DNA of 64,000 bases, taken from Petrimonas sp. IBARAKI. GTDB lineage: Bacteria > Bacteroidota > Bacteroidia > Bacteroidales > Dysgonomonadaceae. A model generated the notes under the pieces. It was not told where the DNA came from. It worked only from the letters and a program-made list of their open reading frames with translations, and made no database searches. Position 1 is the first letter of the stretch. The number at the start of each line of letters is the position of its first letter. A program made the position numbers and the translations under genes. Shown here piece by piece: positions 32,446-41,510 of this stretch. The stretch lies in assembly GCA_002356435.2 (NCBI GenBank), contig AP018040.2:3286001-3350000 (forward strand), read 5' to 3'.

Positions 32446-33573
32446 ATGAAATACTTCTTAATAGCCGGCGAAGCATCGGGCGACCTACACGCATCCAACC
32501 TGATGAAGTCGATCAAACAGTTGGACAAGGAAGCCGATTTCCGGTTTTTCGGAGGTGATCTTATGGCCGTCCAGGGAGGAACACTGGTTAAGCATTACCG
32601 TGAAATGGCATTTATGGGAATTGTCCCGGTTGTTATGAATGCGAAAACCATTCTTAACAACCTGCAACTCTGTCAAAAGGAGATCGCCGGCTATCAGCCG
32701 GACGCGGTTATCCTGGTTGATTATCCGGGATTCAACCTAAAGATGGCTAGGTTTGTAAAGGCTCGATTGAACATTCCCGTCTTCTATTACATCTCACCTA
32801 AAGTATGGGCATGGAAAGAGTATCGGGTTAAATCGTTCAAGAAATATGTGGATGAGATGCTTTGTATCCTGCCCTTTGAAGTAGATTTCTACGAAAAACA
32901 CGATTACCGGGTCCATTACGTCGGAAATCCGTCGGTGGATGAGATCGACGCGCGCGAGTATAAAGATGAAACGTTTGCCGGGTTCATTGCGGCCAACACA
33001 CTTCCCGACCGTCCGATTATCGCAGTGCTTGCAGGAAGCAGGAAACAGGAAATATCCAGCAACCTGCCACCTATGCTGCAAGCAGTAAAAGGATTCGACG
33101 ATTACCAACTGGTAGTTGCAGGGGCACCCGGTATTGAACCTGATTTTTACGATAAGTTCACCCAAGGATTTCCGCTGAGGGTTTTGTTCCACCAAACGTA
33201 CCGCATTCTCGCCCAGTCACAGGCAGCGTTGGTTACCTCCGGGACGGCCACCCTGGAGACGGCGTTGCTGAACATTCCTCAAGTAGTTTGTTACCGTACG
33301 TCGATGCCGCGGCTATCATACTGGGCCTTCAAAAACATCCTGCACACACCCTATATCTCATTGGTGAACCTTATTTGTGGCAGAGAAGTTGTGACGGAAC
33401 TCTTCGCCAAGTTTTTCACCGTTGACAACATCCGAAAAGAACTTACCCAACTTCTCCACGTGAAGAACTACCGAAAAAACATGCTGGACAATTACGCGGA
33501 AATGCGGCGGATACTGGGCGGAACCGGTGCTGCGGACCGTGCAGCGGAAACAATATTGAATAAGCTCAGGTGA
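32446..33573 (+). CDS. lpxB: Lipid-A-disaccharide synthase
   Basis: 375 residues, GT-B (family 19). Begins YFLIAGEASGDLHASNLM, then FRFFGGDLM, MGIVPVV, LVDYPGFNLKMA, YYISPKVWAWKEYR, CILPFEVDFY and HYVGNPSVDE, LAGSRKQEI, and VTSGTATLETAL. It condenses UDP-2,3-diacylglucosamine with lipid X at the membrane to build lipid A, showing that the organism has a lipopolysaccharide-type outer membrane. Confidence 0.96.
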   Translation: MKYFLIAGEASGDLHASNLMKSIKQLDKEADFRFFGGDLMAVQGGTLVKHYREMAFMGIVPVVMNAKTILNNLQLCQKEIAGYQPDAVILVDYPGFNLKMARFVKARLNIPVFYYISPKVWAWKEYRVKSFKKYVDEMLCILPFEVDFYEKHDYRVHYVGNPSVDEIDAREYKDETFAGFIAANTLPDRPIIAVLAGSRKQEISSNLPPMLQAVKGFDDYQLVVAGAPGIEPDFYDKFTQGFPLRVLFHQTYRILAQSQAALVTSGTATLETALLNIPQVVCYRTSMPRLSYWAFKNILHTPYISLVNLICGREVVTELFAKFFTVDNIRKELTQLLHVKNYRKNMLDNYAEMRRILGGTGAADRAAETILNKLR

Positions 33574-33680
33574 ATCGATTTTCTGTTGGCATACTGAAAA
33601 TATTCTTTCCAAAATCTTCACTTTTTAATCCTTTTTTGTTTCCTTTGTATCGGAACTAATGTAAGAAAATCAGAAACAGT

Positions 33681-34703
33681 ATGAAAATTGGAATTCTCAC
33701 TTCCGGTGGTGACTGTCCCGGAATTAATGCGACCATACGAGGCGTTGGAAAAACAGCCATTAACAATTACGGAATGAAGGTAATCGGCATTCAGAATGGA
33801 TTTTCCGGACTGCTTTACAAGGACGTTATTGACCTTTCCGATGCATCGCTCTCTGGGATTCTTAATCTGGGAGGAACCATTCTTGGGACCGCACGCGAAA
33901 AGGTGTTCCGTAAAAAAATCACATCACCCGACGAAAAAGACCAGGAAGAGATAAAAAAATGCTACCACGAATTGGGCCTCGACTGCCTGGTTTGTATTGG
34001 AGGAAACGGCACACAAAAAACCACTTGGATGCTTTCTGAATTGGGGCTGAATGTAGTAGGAATTCCTAAAACCATCGATAATGATGTGTACGGAACCGAT
34101 GTCACTTTCGGGTTCGACACCGCTGTCAATATTGCTACGGATGCTATCGACCGCCTGCATTCCACGGCAAGTTCCCATCGTCGTGTAATGGTTATTGAAC
34201 TTATGGGGCACCATGCCGGCTGGATTACACTGTATGCTGGAATGGCCGGGGGAGCCGATATCATTCTACTTCCCGAACTTGGTTACAACATGAAAGTAAT
34301 TATCGACAAGATAAAAAAGAGAATGGAAATGGGGAAAGCCTATTCCATTGTGGCTGTTGCCGAGGGAATTGAAATACAAGGAAGCAGCGAAAGGCCTGCC
34401 ATGTATTTCGCCAAAGAAATTGAAAGGCAAACCGGATTTGAAACTCGCGAAACCGTCCTCGGATACATTCAGCGCGGAGGTTCACCGTCTCCCGCAGACC
34501 GTAATTTAGGCACTTTGCTCGGCGGCCATGCAGCACAACTCATTCACGAAGGGAAGTTCGGACGTATGGTTGCACAGATCAAAAATAAAATAGATGACGT
34601 ACCTTTAGAAGAAGTTGCGGGCAAACTTCGCCTGGTAACTGTGGATACTCCTTTGGTACAACAGGGAAGAAGGATGGGTATTTCATTCGGCGTCTGGGTA
34701 TAA
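33681..34703 (+). CDS. pfkA: 6-phosphofructokinase
   Basis: 340 residues, PFK-A family. ILTSGGDCPGINATIRG at the start, nucleotide site VCIGGNGTQKT, catalytic PKTIDNDV, MGHHAGW and GYIQRGGSPSPADR. In E. coli terms, Gly at position 104 favours ATP rather than pyrophosphate, while Lys at position 124 (PKTIDND) is found in PPi-type and some ATP-type enzymes, and Asn replaces Asp103. The phosphate donor is therefore probably ATP but should not be assumed. It faces rnc tail to tail with 8 bp between them. Confidence 0.93.
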   Translation: MKIGILTSGGDCPGINATIRGVGKTAINNYGMKVIGIQNGFSGLLYKDVIDLSDASLSGILNLGGTILGTAREKVFRKKITSPDEKDQEEIKKCYHELGLDCLVCIGGNGTQKTTWMLSELGLNVVGIPKTIDNDVYGTDVTFGFDTAVNIATDAIDRLHSTASSHRRVMVIELMGHHAGWITLYAGMAGGADIILLPELGYNMKVIIDKIKKRMEMGKAYSIVAVAEGIEIQGSSERPAMYFAKEIERQTGFETRETVLGYIQRGGSPSPADRNLGTLLGGHAAQLIHEGKFGRMVAQIKNKIDDVPLEEVAGKLRLVTVDTPLVQQGRRMGISFGVWV

Positions 34704-34711
34704 GCTGGACA

Positions 34712-35533
34712 TTAGATTTCTATCTGCACGTTCTCTTCCTCCTGCCCGGAAGTTTCTGAAGACTCACTATTCCCTTTCTCGAAAAGTTTTTCCAGAAGTT
34801 CATTATCGTTCCGCAGCTTCTTGATGGCTTTCTTTGCTGCCTTCTGATGCGATTCTTTTTTGGAATACCCTTTTCCTGAACCCAGATCCATCCCACCGAC
34901 AATAACCCTCGATTCAAAAATAGGATTGTTTTGCTCATCGTAGGAAGAGTCGGTCACCTCAAACCCTACGTCAATTTTGTATTTTTGTCCCCACTCTATC
35001 AGACGCGACTTAAAGTCTACCTCACTTTTCAATACGGTATCGATATTGATGTGTTGCTTAATGAGCGTTTCAAAAACAAAACTTTTCGCTACGCGGTAAC
35101 CCTGATCAAGATAGATCGCTCCAATCAGTGCTTCGAGGGCATCTCCGTAGATATTGGTGTTGTGAGCAAGATTCCGGGTGGATGAAGTGATGATTTTATC
35201 GATCCCTATTTCAATAGCAATTTTGTTCAGCGTTTCACGTTGAACAATCCTCGAGCGGGTACTGGTAAGGAATCCCTCTTTTTTATTCTCGAATTTTTTG
35301 TACAAAATATCGGCTACAATGGCATCAAGAATGGCATCACCCAGAAATTCGAGCCGTTCATTATTAACCCATTTTCCTGAATTTGAGCGAATTGATGATG
35401 ATCTGTGTGTCAATGCTTCCTGGTACAGATCAATTCTATCGGGATAAAATCCCAACATCCTGTAAAATGAAAAGTAGGGTTCTTTTCCTTTGTGAGGAAT
35501 TGCCCTTACTTTTCGCATAAATTTTCTTAACAC
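34712..35533 (-). CDS. rnc: Ribonuclease III
   Basis: 273 residues. The catalytic signature NERLEFLGDAILDAIV is at about residues 57-72 and the second acidic cluster in YGDALEALIGAIYLD; the C-terminal double-stranded RNA-binding domain runs from about 175 (DFKSRLIEWGQK) to GSGKGYSKKESHQKAAKKAI, then an acidic tail. Processes rRNA and mRNA. It follows fabF by 1 bp, as in many Bacteroidota. Confidence 0.96.
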   Translation of the reverse strand: MLRKFMRKVRAIPHKGKEPYFSFYRMLGFYPDRIDLYQEALTHRSSSIRSNSGKWVNNERLEFLGDAILDAIVADILYKKFENKKEGFLTSTRSRIVQRETLNKIAIEIGIDKIITSSTRNLAHNTNIYGDALEALIGAIYLDQGYRVAKSFVFETLIKQHINIDTVLKSEVDFKSRLIEWGQKYKIDVGFEVTDSSYDEQNNPIFESRVIVGGMDLGSGKGYSKKESHQKAAKKAIKKLRNDNELLEKLFEKGNSESSETSGQEEENVQIEI

Positions 35534-35534
35534 A

Positions 35535-36797
35535 TTACTTGTTGAATTTCTTAAGGATTACGCTTGCGTTATGGCCTCCAAAGCCAAAAGTATTCGATAG
35601 AACAGCTCTTAACTCGCGTTTTTGAGCTTTGTTGAATGTAAAGTTAAGATTATAATCGATTTCTGGATCCTCGTCGCCTTCGGTGAAATTTATTGTTGGC
35701 GGAACAATCTGGTTTTCAAGAGCAAGAACACAAAACATAGCTTCCAATGAACCGGCGGCACCCAACAAGTGTCCCGTCATCGACTTAGTTGCACTTATGT
35801 TCAGCTTGTAACTGTGTTCCCCAAAAACTTCCTTGATTGCTTTCACTTCCGAAATATCACCTACCGGTGTAGATGTTCCGTGAACATTGATGTAATCTAT
35901 ATCTTCGGGTTGCATTTTTGCATCCTCCAAGGCGTTATACATTACCAGTTTGGCTCCCAAACCATCGGGGTGAGAAGCCGTAATGTGATGGGCATCGGCC
36001 GACATGCCGGCACCAGCTACTTCGGCGTAGATATGCGCGCCACGTGCAAGAGCGTGTTCCAACTCTTCGAGAATCAGGCTCGAAGAACCTTCTCCCATGA
36101 CAAATCCGTCCCGGCTGGCGCTAAAAGGGCGTGAAGCCGTTTCAGGCGAATCGTTACGGGTAGAAAGTGCATGCATTGCGTTAAATCCGCCCACTGCTGA
36201 GGCGCTGATGGTCGCTTCAGCACCACCGGTAACAATAACATTTGCCTTATTCAGTCGGATGAGATTAAAAGCATCGGCGATGGCATTTGTAGAAGATGCG
36301 CATGCCGAAACGGTTGCGTAATTAGGACCTCTCAGTCCGTAAATCATAGAGATATGCCCGGCGGCAATATCAGCTATCATTTTCGGAATGAAAAATGGAT
36401 TGAATCGAGGGCCTTTATCTTGCGTAAGATAATAATTACCAACCTCTTCCTCAAAAGTTTTGATACCTCCAATTCCGGCAGAGAAGATAACTCCGATACG
36501 GTTGGTGTCTTCTTTTTCCAAATCAAGTCCTGAGTTCTCTATCGCCTCTTTCGCTGCTTTCAGGGCAAGCTGAGAATAACGGTCGAATCTCCGGGCCTCC
36601 TTCCTGTCAAAAAGCTCGTAGGGATCAAAATTTTTTACCTCACAGGCAAATTGTGTCTTGAACAAAGATGCATCGAAAAGAGTAATAGGTCCGGCCCCGC
36701 TTTTTCCCGCTACGGTATTTTCCCATGTTGTTTTAACATCATTTCCCAACGGTGTTACAGCTCCCAGACCTGTTACTACTACTCTTTTTAATTCCAT
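35535..36797 (-). CDS. fabF: 3-oxoacyl-ACP synthase II
   Basis: 420 residues, thiolase fold. Catalytic Cys in VSACASSTNAIADAF, the two His in NVHGTSTPVGD and SMTGHLLGAAGSLE, and the C-terminal SNTFGFGGHNAS. It elongates malonyl-ACP with acyl-ACP in fatty acid synthesis. Lies 20 bp after acpP and 1 bp before rnc. Confidence 0.97.
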   Translation of the reverse strand: MELKRVVVTGLGAVTPLGNDVKTTWENTVAGKSGAGPITLFDASLFKTQFACEVKNFDPYELFDRKEARRFDRYSQLALKAAKEAIENSGLDLEKEDTNRIGVIFSAGIGGIKTFEEEVGNYYLTQDKGPRFNPFFIPKMIADIAAGHISMIYGLRGPNYATVSACASSTNAIADAFNLIRLNKANVIVTGGAEATISASAVGGFNAMHALSTRNDSPETASRPFSASRDGFVMGEGSSSLILEELEHALARGAHIYAEVAGAGMSADAHHITASHPDGLGAKLVMYNALEDAKMQPEDIDYINVHGTSTPVGDISEVKAIKEVFGEHSYKLNISATKSMTGHLLGAAGSLEAMFCVLALENQIVPPTINFTEGDEDPEIDYNLNFTFNKAQKRELRAVLSNTFGFGGHNASVILKKFNK

Positions 36798-36817
36798 GAA
36801 TTTTACTTGTGGATTTT

Positions 36818-37054
36818 TTATTTAGCGTGTTGTTCAACGTAAGCAATAGCATCACCTACCGTAGAAATTTTCTCAGCTTGATCGTCCGGAATGGAGATAT
36901 TGAATTCTTTTTCGAATTCCATGATCAACTCAACAGTGTCAAGTGAATCAGCTCCCAAATCATTGGTAAAGCTGGCAGTTTCTGTTACTTCAGACTCTTC
37001 AACACCTAATTTATCGACAATGATCGATTTTACTCTTTGTGCTACTTCAGACAT
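36818..37054 (-). CDS. acpP: Acyl carrier protein
   Basis: 78 residues, acidic, four-helix. The phosphopantetheine attachment serine is in [15 protein letters not shown]. Standard length and spacing; first gene of acpP-fabF-rnc. Confidence 0.97.
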   Translation of the reverse strand: MSEVAQRVKSIIVDKLGVEESEVTETASFTNDLGADSLDTVELIMEFEKEFNISIPDDQAEKISTVGDAIAYVEQHAK

Positions 37055-37162
37055 AACTTTTTATTAATTAAATTAGTAAATAAAAGATATTTTCTTTTTA
37101 ATTTTGTGGATGCAAAGTAAATCAATTTTTCTTTAACCACACAATTTTTCAATCAATAAATT

Positions 37163-37170
37163 CAAAAATA
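37163..37170 (-). promoter_or_regulatory. Candidate -7 element for acpP
   Basis: Minus-strand TATTTTTG, with a TTTG 24 bp further upstream (37195-37198). The leader would be about 100 nt. Confidence 0.35.
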
Positions 37171-37213
37171 ATGCACATTTGCCGTTTTTTTGTGCAAAAC
37201 ACACACCTGTTTT

Positions 37214-37783
37214 ATGAAGAGAATAGCCATATTTGCCTCGGGTAGCGGATCAAACGCTGAAAATATTGTCCGGTATTTTTCCGGTAACGACGAAATTGAA
37301 ATATCGTTGATTCTTTCCAACAAAAAAGAAGCTTTTGTGCACGAACGGGCTAAAAATCTGGGAGTTCCGTCTTATACCTTTTCCAAAACGGAATTTGACG
37401 AAGCGGAGTTGATTTTGGAAACGTTGCAACAGTATAACATCGATTTTATCGTGTTAGCGGGTTATCTGCTAAAAGTGTCTGCCCCGCTTCTGAAAGCTTT
37501 CCCCAACAGGATAATCAATATTCATCCGGCTTTGCTCCCCAAGTATGGAGGGAAAGGAATGTACGGCGACCGCGTTCACCGAGCAGTAATGGAGGCCGGT
37601 GAAAAGGAATCGGGGATATCCATACATTATGTTAACGAGCACTACGATGAAGGCGATATAATTTTCCAAGCTTCCTGCGAAGTACTCCCCGGCGACACTC
37701 CCGGCGATATTGCCCAAAGAGTACACCAGCTGGAATACAAACATTTTCCTGAAGTCATCGAGAAGATTGTCCGGAAGAAATAA
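37214..37783 (+). CDS. purN: Phosphoribosylglycinamide formyltransferase
   Basis: 189 residues from ATG 37214 (an earlier in-frame ATG adds eight residues that the family lacks). IAIFASGSGSNAENIVRYF, the folate-binding region LAGYLLKVSAPLLKAFPNRIINIHPALLPKYGG with catalytic Asn/His, and SIHYVNEHYDEGDII with the conserved Asp. Transfers formyl from 10-formyl-THF to GAR, the step after PurD. Diverges from acpP. Confidence 0.95.
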   Translation: MKRIAIFASGSGSNAENIVRYFSGNDEIEISLILSNKKEAFVHERAKNLGVPSYTFSKTEFDEAELILETLQQYNIDFIVLAGYLLKVSAPLLKAFPNRIINIHPALLPKYGGKGMYGDRVHRAVMEAGEKESGISIHYVNEHYDEGDIIFQASCEVLPGDTPGDIAQRVHQLEYKHFPEVIEKIVRKK

Positions 37784-37818
37784 CTTCGACAAAAGCCACA
37801 AAAAATAAAAATTAATAT

Positions 37819-37826
37819 TAACTTTG
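37819..37826 (+). promoter_or_regulatory. -7 element for tRNA-Leu
   Basis: TAACTTTG; predicted start near 37833, 17 nt before the mature tRNA 5' end. Confidence 0.5.
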
Positions 37827-37849
37827 CACTCGCAAATAAAAACAGGCCT

Positions 37850-37931
37850 GCGGCTGTGGCGTAATTGGTAGCCGCGCCAGACTTAGGATCTGGTGCCGAG
37901 AGGCGTGGGGGTTCGAGTCCCTTCAGCCGCA
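37850..37931 (+). tRNA. tRNA-Leu (anticodon UAG)
   Basis: 82 nt fold into a class II cloverleaf: acceptor GCGGCTG (37850-37856) pairs with CAGCCGC (37924-37930); anticodon stem CCAGA/TCTGG encloses CTTAGGA giving anticodon TAG; a long variable arm TGCCGAGAGGCGT; T-loop GTTCGAG. The 3' CCA is not encoded. It is followed directly by a terminator and then an AT-rich stretch with an integrase-like fossil, so its 3' end may once have been an attachment site. Confidence 0.95.
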
Positions 37932-37935
37932 CAAA

Positions 37936-37971
37936 AAGCTCCTTTTAGATTTCTCTAAAGGGAGTTTTTTT
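37936..37971 (+). terminator. Intrinsic terminator after tRNA-Leu
   Basis: 11-bp stem CTCCTTTTAGA (37939-37949) with TCTAAAGGGAG (37954-37964), including one G-T pair, 4-nt loop, followed by seven T. Confidence 0.85.
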
Positions 37972-38421
37972 ACACCAGCACTCACTAAATGTCTCTGATT
38001 TACAGTGTCTTACATAGATAATATCTTCCCCACTCCATCAATTCCATCAATCATCCCAACCTGAGTTATAAATGAAGTTAAGGTGCCAAATCGGGAATAT
38101 TTCTCTCATCTATATGGATGTACACCTTTTTAACATTATAGCTATGTATTAAATGGCGTTAAAACAGGTAAATATATCAAATAACCGTACACTGCAAAGG
38201 TAACGATTCATCGTGAAAAGTAGGATAGTAAAAACGATCTTGTCCCCGGCAGTTCTATTAATGCAAAAAAATTAACAGCTACATTGGAACACTTAAACTT
38301 TCATTGTACGATGCAATGAAAGACCTGGAAGAAAGGGGAAATCTGGATGAACAAGAAAAGACAAAAGACCAATAAGTGTACGTATCTATTGGTATAGGAC
38401 AAATAATTTATGAACAGCGGT
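37972..38421. other. AT-rich gap downstream of tRNA-Leu with gene fragments
   Basis: No intact gene in 450 bp. A fragment resembling a tyrosine recombinase lies at about 38231-38375 on the plus strand. On the minus strand a frame ending at the stop codon 38010-38012 reads RFGTLTSFITQVGMIDGID, which looks protein-like but is not recognised. Confidence 0.5.
38231..38375 (+). pseudogene. Fossil of a tyrosine recombinase (N-terminal arm/core-binding region)
   Basis: Two overlapping frames give VPGSSINAKK and then KINSYIGTLKLSLYDAMKDL, EERGN, ending at TAA 38373-38375. The pattern of an N-A-K-K/I-N, a helix with regularly spaced leucines, and L-E-x-x-G resembles the segment before the core-binding domain of Bacteroidota integrases. 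A frameshift near 38262 is required to join them and the remainder is missing. It lies 300 bp from the 3' end of tRNA-Leu, a usual integration target. The call rests on short similarity only. Confidence 0.35.
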
Positions 38422-39411
38422 CTAACTGCCTATACCTTTAAAAGCATATTTAAATACTCGAGAACCCCGTATCGAAAGAACGTTTCCATCTTTATCAACT
38501 GCAAGGGCCATAACTTGACTTTTATCAGAATCATCGGTTACAATCCATTGTTTAATAAATTTTCCCATTAAATCAAATTTTTCAATGCGTGCAATATTAC
38601 CGGCCTCCCCATTTTGTGTGCTATTATCAGCTACATAAACGAAACCATTTGCACTATCAATTGCAATTCCGCAGGGAAAAAGAAATTGACCGCCACCATT
38701 TCCTTTACTGCCCCATTTCATTATATAAGCACCACTAGACGAAAACTTTTGTATTCTGAAATTCATGTTGTCAACCACATAGATATTGCCTGCTTTATCA
38801 ACAGCCATCTGACCATTCATACCTTGATTGGATAGGTCATTCTGATTGCTTAACATGAGTTGCCCATCTCCAGTTCCTGTACCGCCCCATTGCATCATGA
38901 AATTGCCTGACAGATCAAATTTCTGTAATACATTTGATACATCAACAGTATAAACCCATTTATTTAACTTATCTACAGCAATAGTCCCTGCAAAATCTAC
39001 TTCCCACTTTGTTACATATAAGCCTGCTGAATTAAACTTTTGTATCCTTAGATTTTTCTCATCAGCTACGTATATATTATTATCTCCATCAACTGCTATA
39101 TATTTGGGCCAACTGAACTGTCCGTTATTGATCCCAAAAGTCCCCCATGTTGTAATTAATGTTCCCGTAGAAGCATATTTGCCTATTCTGTTTCCCATGA
39201 GTTCCGAGATATATACATTCCCATTACCGTCGACTGCAATACCCCACGGGATGACGTTTCCATCTGAAGTAATATTCCAGGAGCCAATTAGATCAGAATT
39301 ATGAGGGTTATCCTCATCTTTATCTTTAGCCTCATCTTCTTTATTGCATCCTGAAAAGGAAGTTGCTCCTGCAATTAGTAGTCCAATGGTTACAAATTTT
39401 ATGATTCTCAT
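38422..39411 (-). CDS. NHL-repeat beta-propeller lipoprotein
   Basis: 329 residues. Signal peptide with lipobox FSGC (Cys22), an acidic KDKDEDN linker, then five or six repeats of the form G-IAVD-GNVYI-D---RI-KF---G, e.g. IAVDGDNNIYVADEKNLRI and MAVDKAGNIYVVDNMNFRI, each followed by a W-G segment. NHL propellers bind proteins, RNA or ligands; this one is probably attached to the outer envelope. Its AT-rich surroundings and absence of operon partners hint at acquired DNA (inference). Confidence 0.85.
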   Translation of the reverse strand: MRIIKFVTIGLLIAGATSFSGCNKEDEAKDKDEDNPHNSDLIGSWNITSDGNVIPWGIAVDGNGNVYISELMGNRIGKYASTGTLITTWGTFGINNGQFSWPKYIAVDGDNNIYVADEKNLRIQKFNSAGLYVTKWEVDFAGTIAVDKLNKWVYTVDVSNVLQKFDLSGNFMMQWGGTGTGDGQLMLSNQNDLSNQGMNGQMAVDKAGNIYVVDNMNFRIQKFSSSGAYIMKWGSKGNGGGQFLFPCGIAIDSANGFVYVADNSTQNGEAGNIARIEKFDLMGKFIKQWIVTDDSDKSQVMALAVDKDGNVLSIRGSRVFKYAFKGIGS

Positions 39412-40031
39412 TTTGTTGTTTTTTATATATCATTATAATCCAAATAATTTCTTATATTTAATTCCCCTATTTAAATGAATATACATGTTTCTCCGGTTAC
39501 TACCTGAAACTCATGTCAGGCAACAATTGTGATGTCTATAGTATAGAAATACAGCCTGCAAGTTTAGTTATTTTTCTGATATCTTTTTTATTTTTTACTA
39601 TTATTCTGGGTTAGTCGTATTAAAATAAGGTTAAATAGAAATTTTCATTACTGATAGCCCTTCACTGGGATTTAATGAAATTTCTTCTGTAATGCAATTG
39701 GCACTTTGGTGGAAGATAAGGATTATCTCACTATCTTTACACATATTAGTAACTATTTAAAGGAGATGTGTGTACATAACCTCTAAGTTTCACCAAATAA
39801 AGAAACCTTATAACACTTATGTACAATAGGTTATATGGTTATTGCATTATTTTTATCTTTTGGAGCCTATTATTAGCAAACGGAATAGATTTTTATTACA
39901 TTTACAGGAGTCTAATGACCCAATTGTATCATGTAGTGTAATGAATATGGATCATTATGCAAGACAGTATAAAACTGTCCGTTTGCAAAGAGTGTATTTA
40001 ATAAGGTAAATGAAATTAAAGATGTCCTATT
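39412..40031. other. 620-bp AT-rich intergenic region
   Basis: Stop-rich in all frames, no gene or promoter that I can support. A small hairpin CCTGA/TCAGG occurs near 39505-39525. Base composition is visibly more AT-rich than in flanking operons. Confidence 0.5.
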
Positions 40032-40904
40032 ATGAACAAAAGAAAAGCAAATCAAATTATTAGAGGACAGAATGCTGTCGATGGCGCCGGAGTTCATCTG
40101 CGCCGTGTGTTAGGACCAGTAAACATTGTAGATTTTGACCCATTTTTAATGCTTGACGGCTTTGATTCCGAAGATCCGAAAGACTACATTAAAGGGTTTC
40201 CCTGGCATCCACACAGAGGTATTGAGACCATTACTTATCTAATTAAGGGCAAGGTTGAACATGGCGACAGTCTTGGAAATAAAGGCACGATCCACGATCT
40301 GGAATGCCAATGGATGACAGCAGGTTCAGGCATTATACATCAGGAAATGCCTAAAGAATCTGAAAGAATGCTTGGGTGCCAGCTTTGGGTAAATTTGCCT
40401 GCCAGAGATAAAATGACCATTCCGGCATACGGTGATATCACGCAAGAAAAAGTTACCCTTGTGGAAGAAGAAAACGCCGTAGTGAGAATCCTAGCCGGCA
40501 CTTACAAGGGCAAAAGCGGTGTCTTCGAAGGCAAATATGTAAAGGTTAAATATCTAGATATTGATCTGGCTCCCAGCAGCACATGGACTTACGACGAAAC
40601 TCCGAATGACCAAACGCTGTTCATCTATTTATTGGACGGCAACCTTGCCGTTGACAACAACCTGTCTCAATTTGAGAATAAATCATGCGCTGTTTTATTT
40701 ACTTCAAGCGATAAAGACAGTGACATATACGATTCTATAGAAGTCCGTTCAGGAAATCAGGGTGCCAGGTTTGTTCTGTTGGCGGCCAAGCCGTTGAAAG
40801 AACCTGTAGCATGGGGTGGCCCAATTGTGATGAATACCAATGAAGAACTGGATCAAGCTTTTAAAGAATTAGATAACGGAACATTTATTAAGCATAGCGT
40901 ATAA
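40032..40904 (+). CDS. Pirin-family protein
   Basis: 290 residues, two cupin domains. The metal-binding residues are in PWHPHRGIETITYLIKGKVEHGDSLG and the partner motif GSGIIHQEMP; the C-terminal domain ends VAWGGPIVMNT, the usual end of the family. Bacterial pirins are reported as quercetinases or regulators of metabolic enzymes. No regulatory partner is adjacent; the ferredoxin-like gene lies 278 bp further on. Confidence 0.92.
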   Translation: MNKRKANQIIRGQNAVDGAGVHLRRVLGPVNIVDFDPFLMLDGFDSEDPKDYIKGFPWHPHRGIETITYLIKGKVEHGDSLGNKGTIHDLECQWMTAGSGIIHQEMPKESERMLGCQLWVNLPARDKMTIPAYGDITQEKVTLVEEENAVVRILAGTYKGKSGVFEGKYVKVKYLDIDLAPSSTWTYDETPNDQTLFIYLLDGNLAVDNNLSQFENKSCAVLFTSSDKDSDIYDSIEVRSGNQGARFVLLAAKPLKEPVAWGGPIVMNTNEELDQAFKELDNGTFIKHSV

Positions 40905-41182
40905 TTCTACTTCATTTTAAACTCAGAAACTGTTTTAATATTTTTCATGCCCTGTTTTATGCCTATTTCTGGATGGATCTGGATTTTCAGCTCACGCATA
41001 ATAGCGGGCTATTTTAAAGAAATGAAAATTCAAGAACGCGAAAAACAGCATGAAGGAAGTAGAAGTGAATAGAACATTTTCGTTAAGCTAATGAGAAAAG
41101 ACAAACTTGTTTCGACTTTGCCGTAGCGAGAAAATGCCTAATGAATATGAAATTTAAAATTCAAAATAGTTTCTTAATCAAT

Positions 41183-41395
41183 ATGTCAAAAAAAGAATAT
41201 TCAAACGAAGAAATTACCATCATTTGGGAATCGGAGAAATGTATTCATTCCGGTATTTGTGTTAAAACACTACCTAAGGTTTATCATCCACAAGAAAGAC
41301 CCTGGATAAAAATCGGTAATGCAACATCCGAAGAATTAATGAATCAAATAAATCTTTGTCCTTCAGGGGCATTGAATTATAAAAAATTAAAGTAA
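41183..41395 (+). CDS. YjdI-like divergent 4Fe-4S mono-cluster protein
   Basis: 70 residues from ATG 41183 (the frame extends upstream by 14 less typical residues). Motif IWESEKCIHSGICVKTLPKVY and a late NLCPSGAL supply conserved cysteines, as in the Fer4_19/YjdI family. Relatives often stand next to mitoNEET-type CDGSH or N-acetyltransferase genes; none is here. Probably a small electron carrier or Fe-S protein, function unknown. Confidence 0.8.
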   Translation: MSKKEYSNEEITIIWESEKCIHSGICVKTLPKVYHPQERPWIKIGNATSEELMNQINLCPSGALNYKKLK

Positions 41396-41510
41396 CCGAA
41401 CTGACTATTCATTATTCTGATTCTATTTCTTTGCACCTTACAAAAAAATAGGATCAGACAACGTTGAATAGAGTCATATTATCTTATCTCTTAGGACGCA
41501 CAATTCGCTC

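Noticed and set aside
37850-37931. Search for a second copy of the tRNA-Leu 3' end as attachment-site repeat
   Set aside because: I saw no other copy of the TTCAGCCGCAC end in the window, so island boundaries cannot be given.
39912-40097. Minus-strand 61-codon frame overlapping the start of the pirin gene
   Set aside because: Overlaps a clear gene and has no recognisable features.
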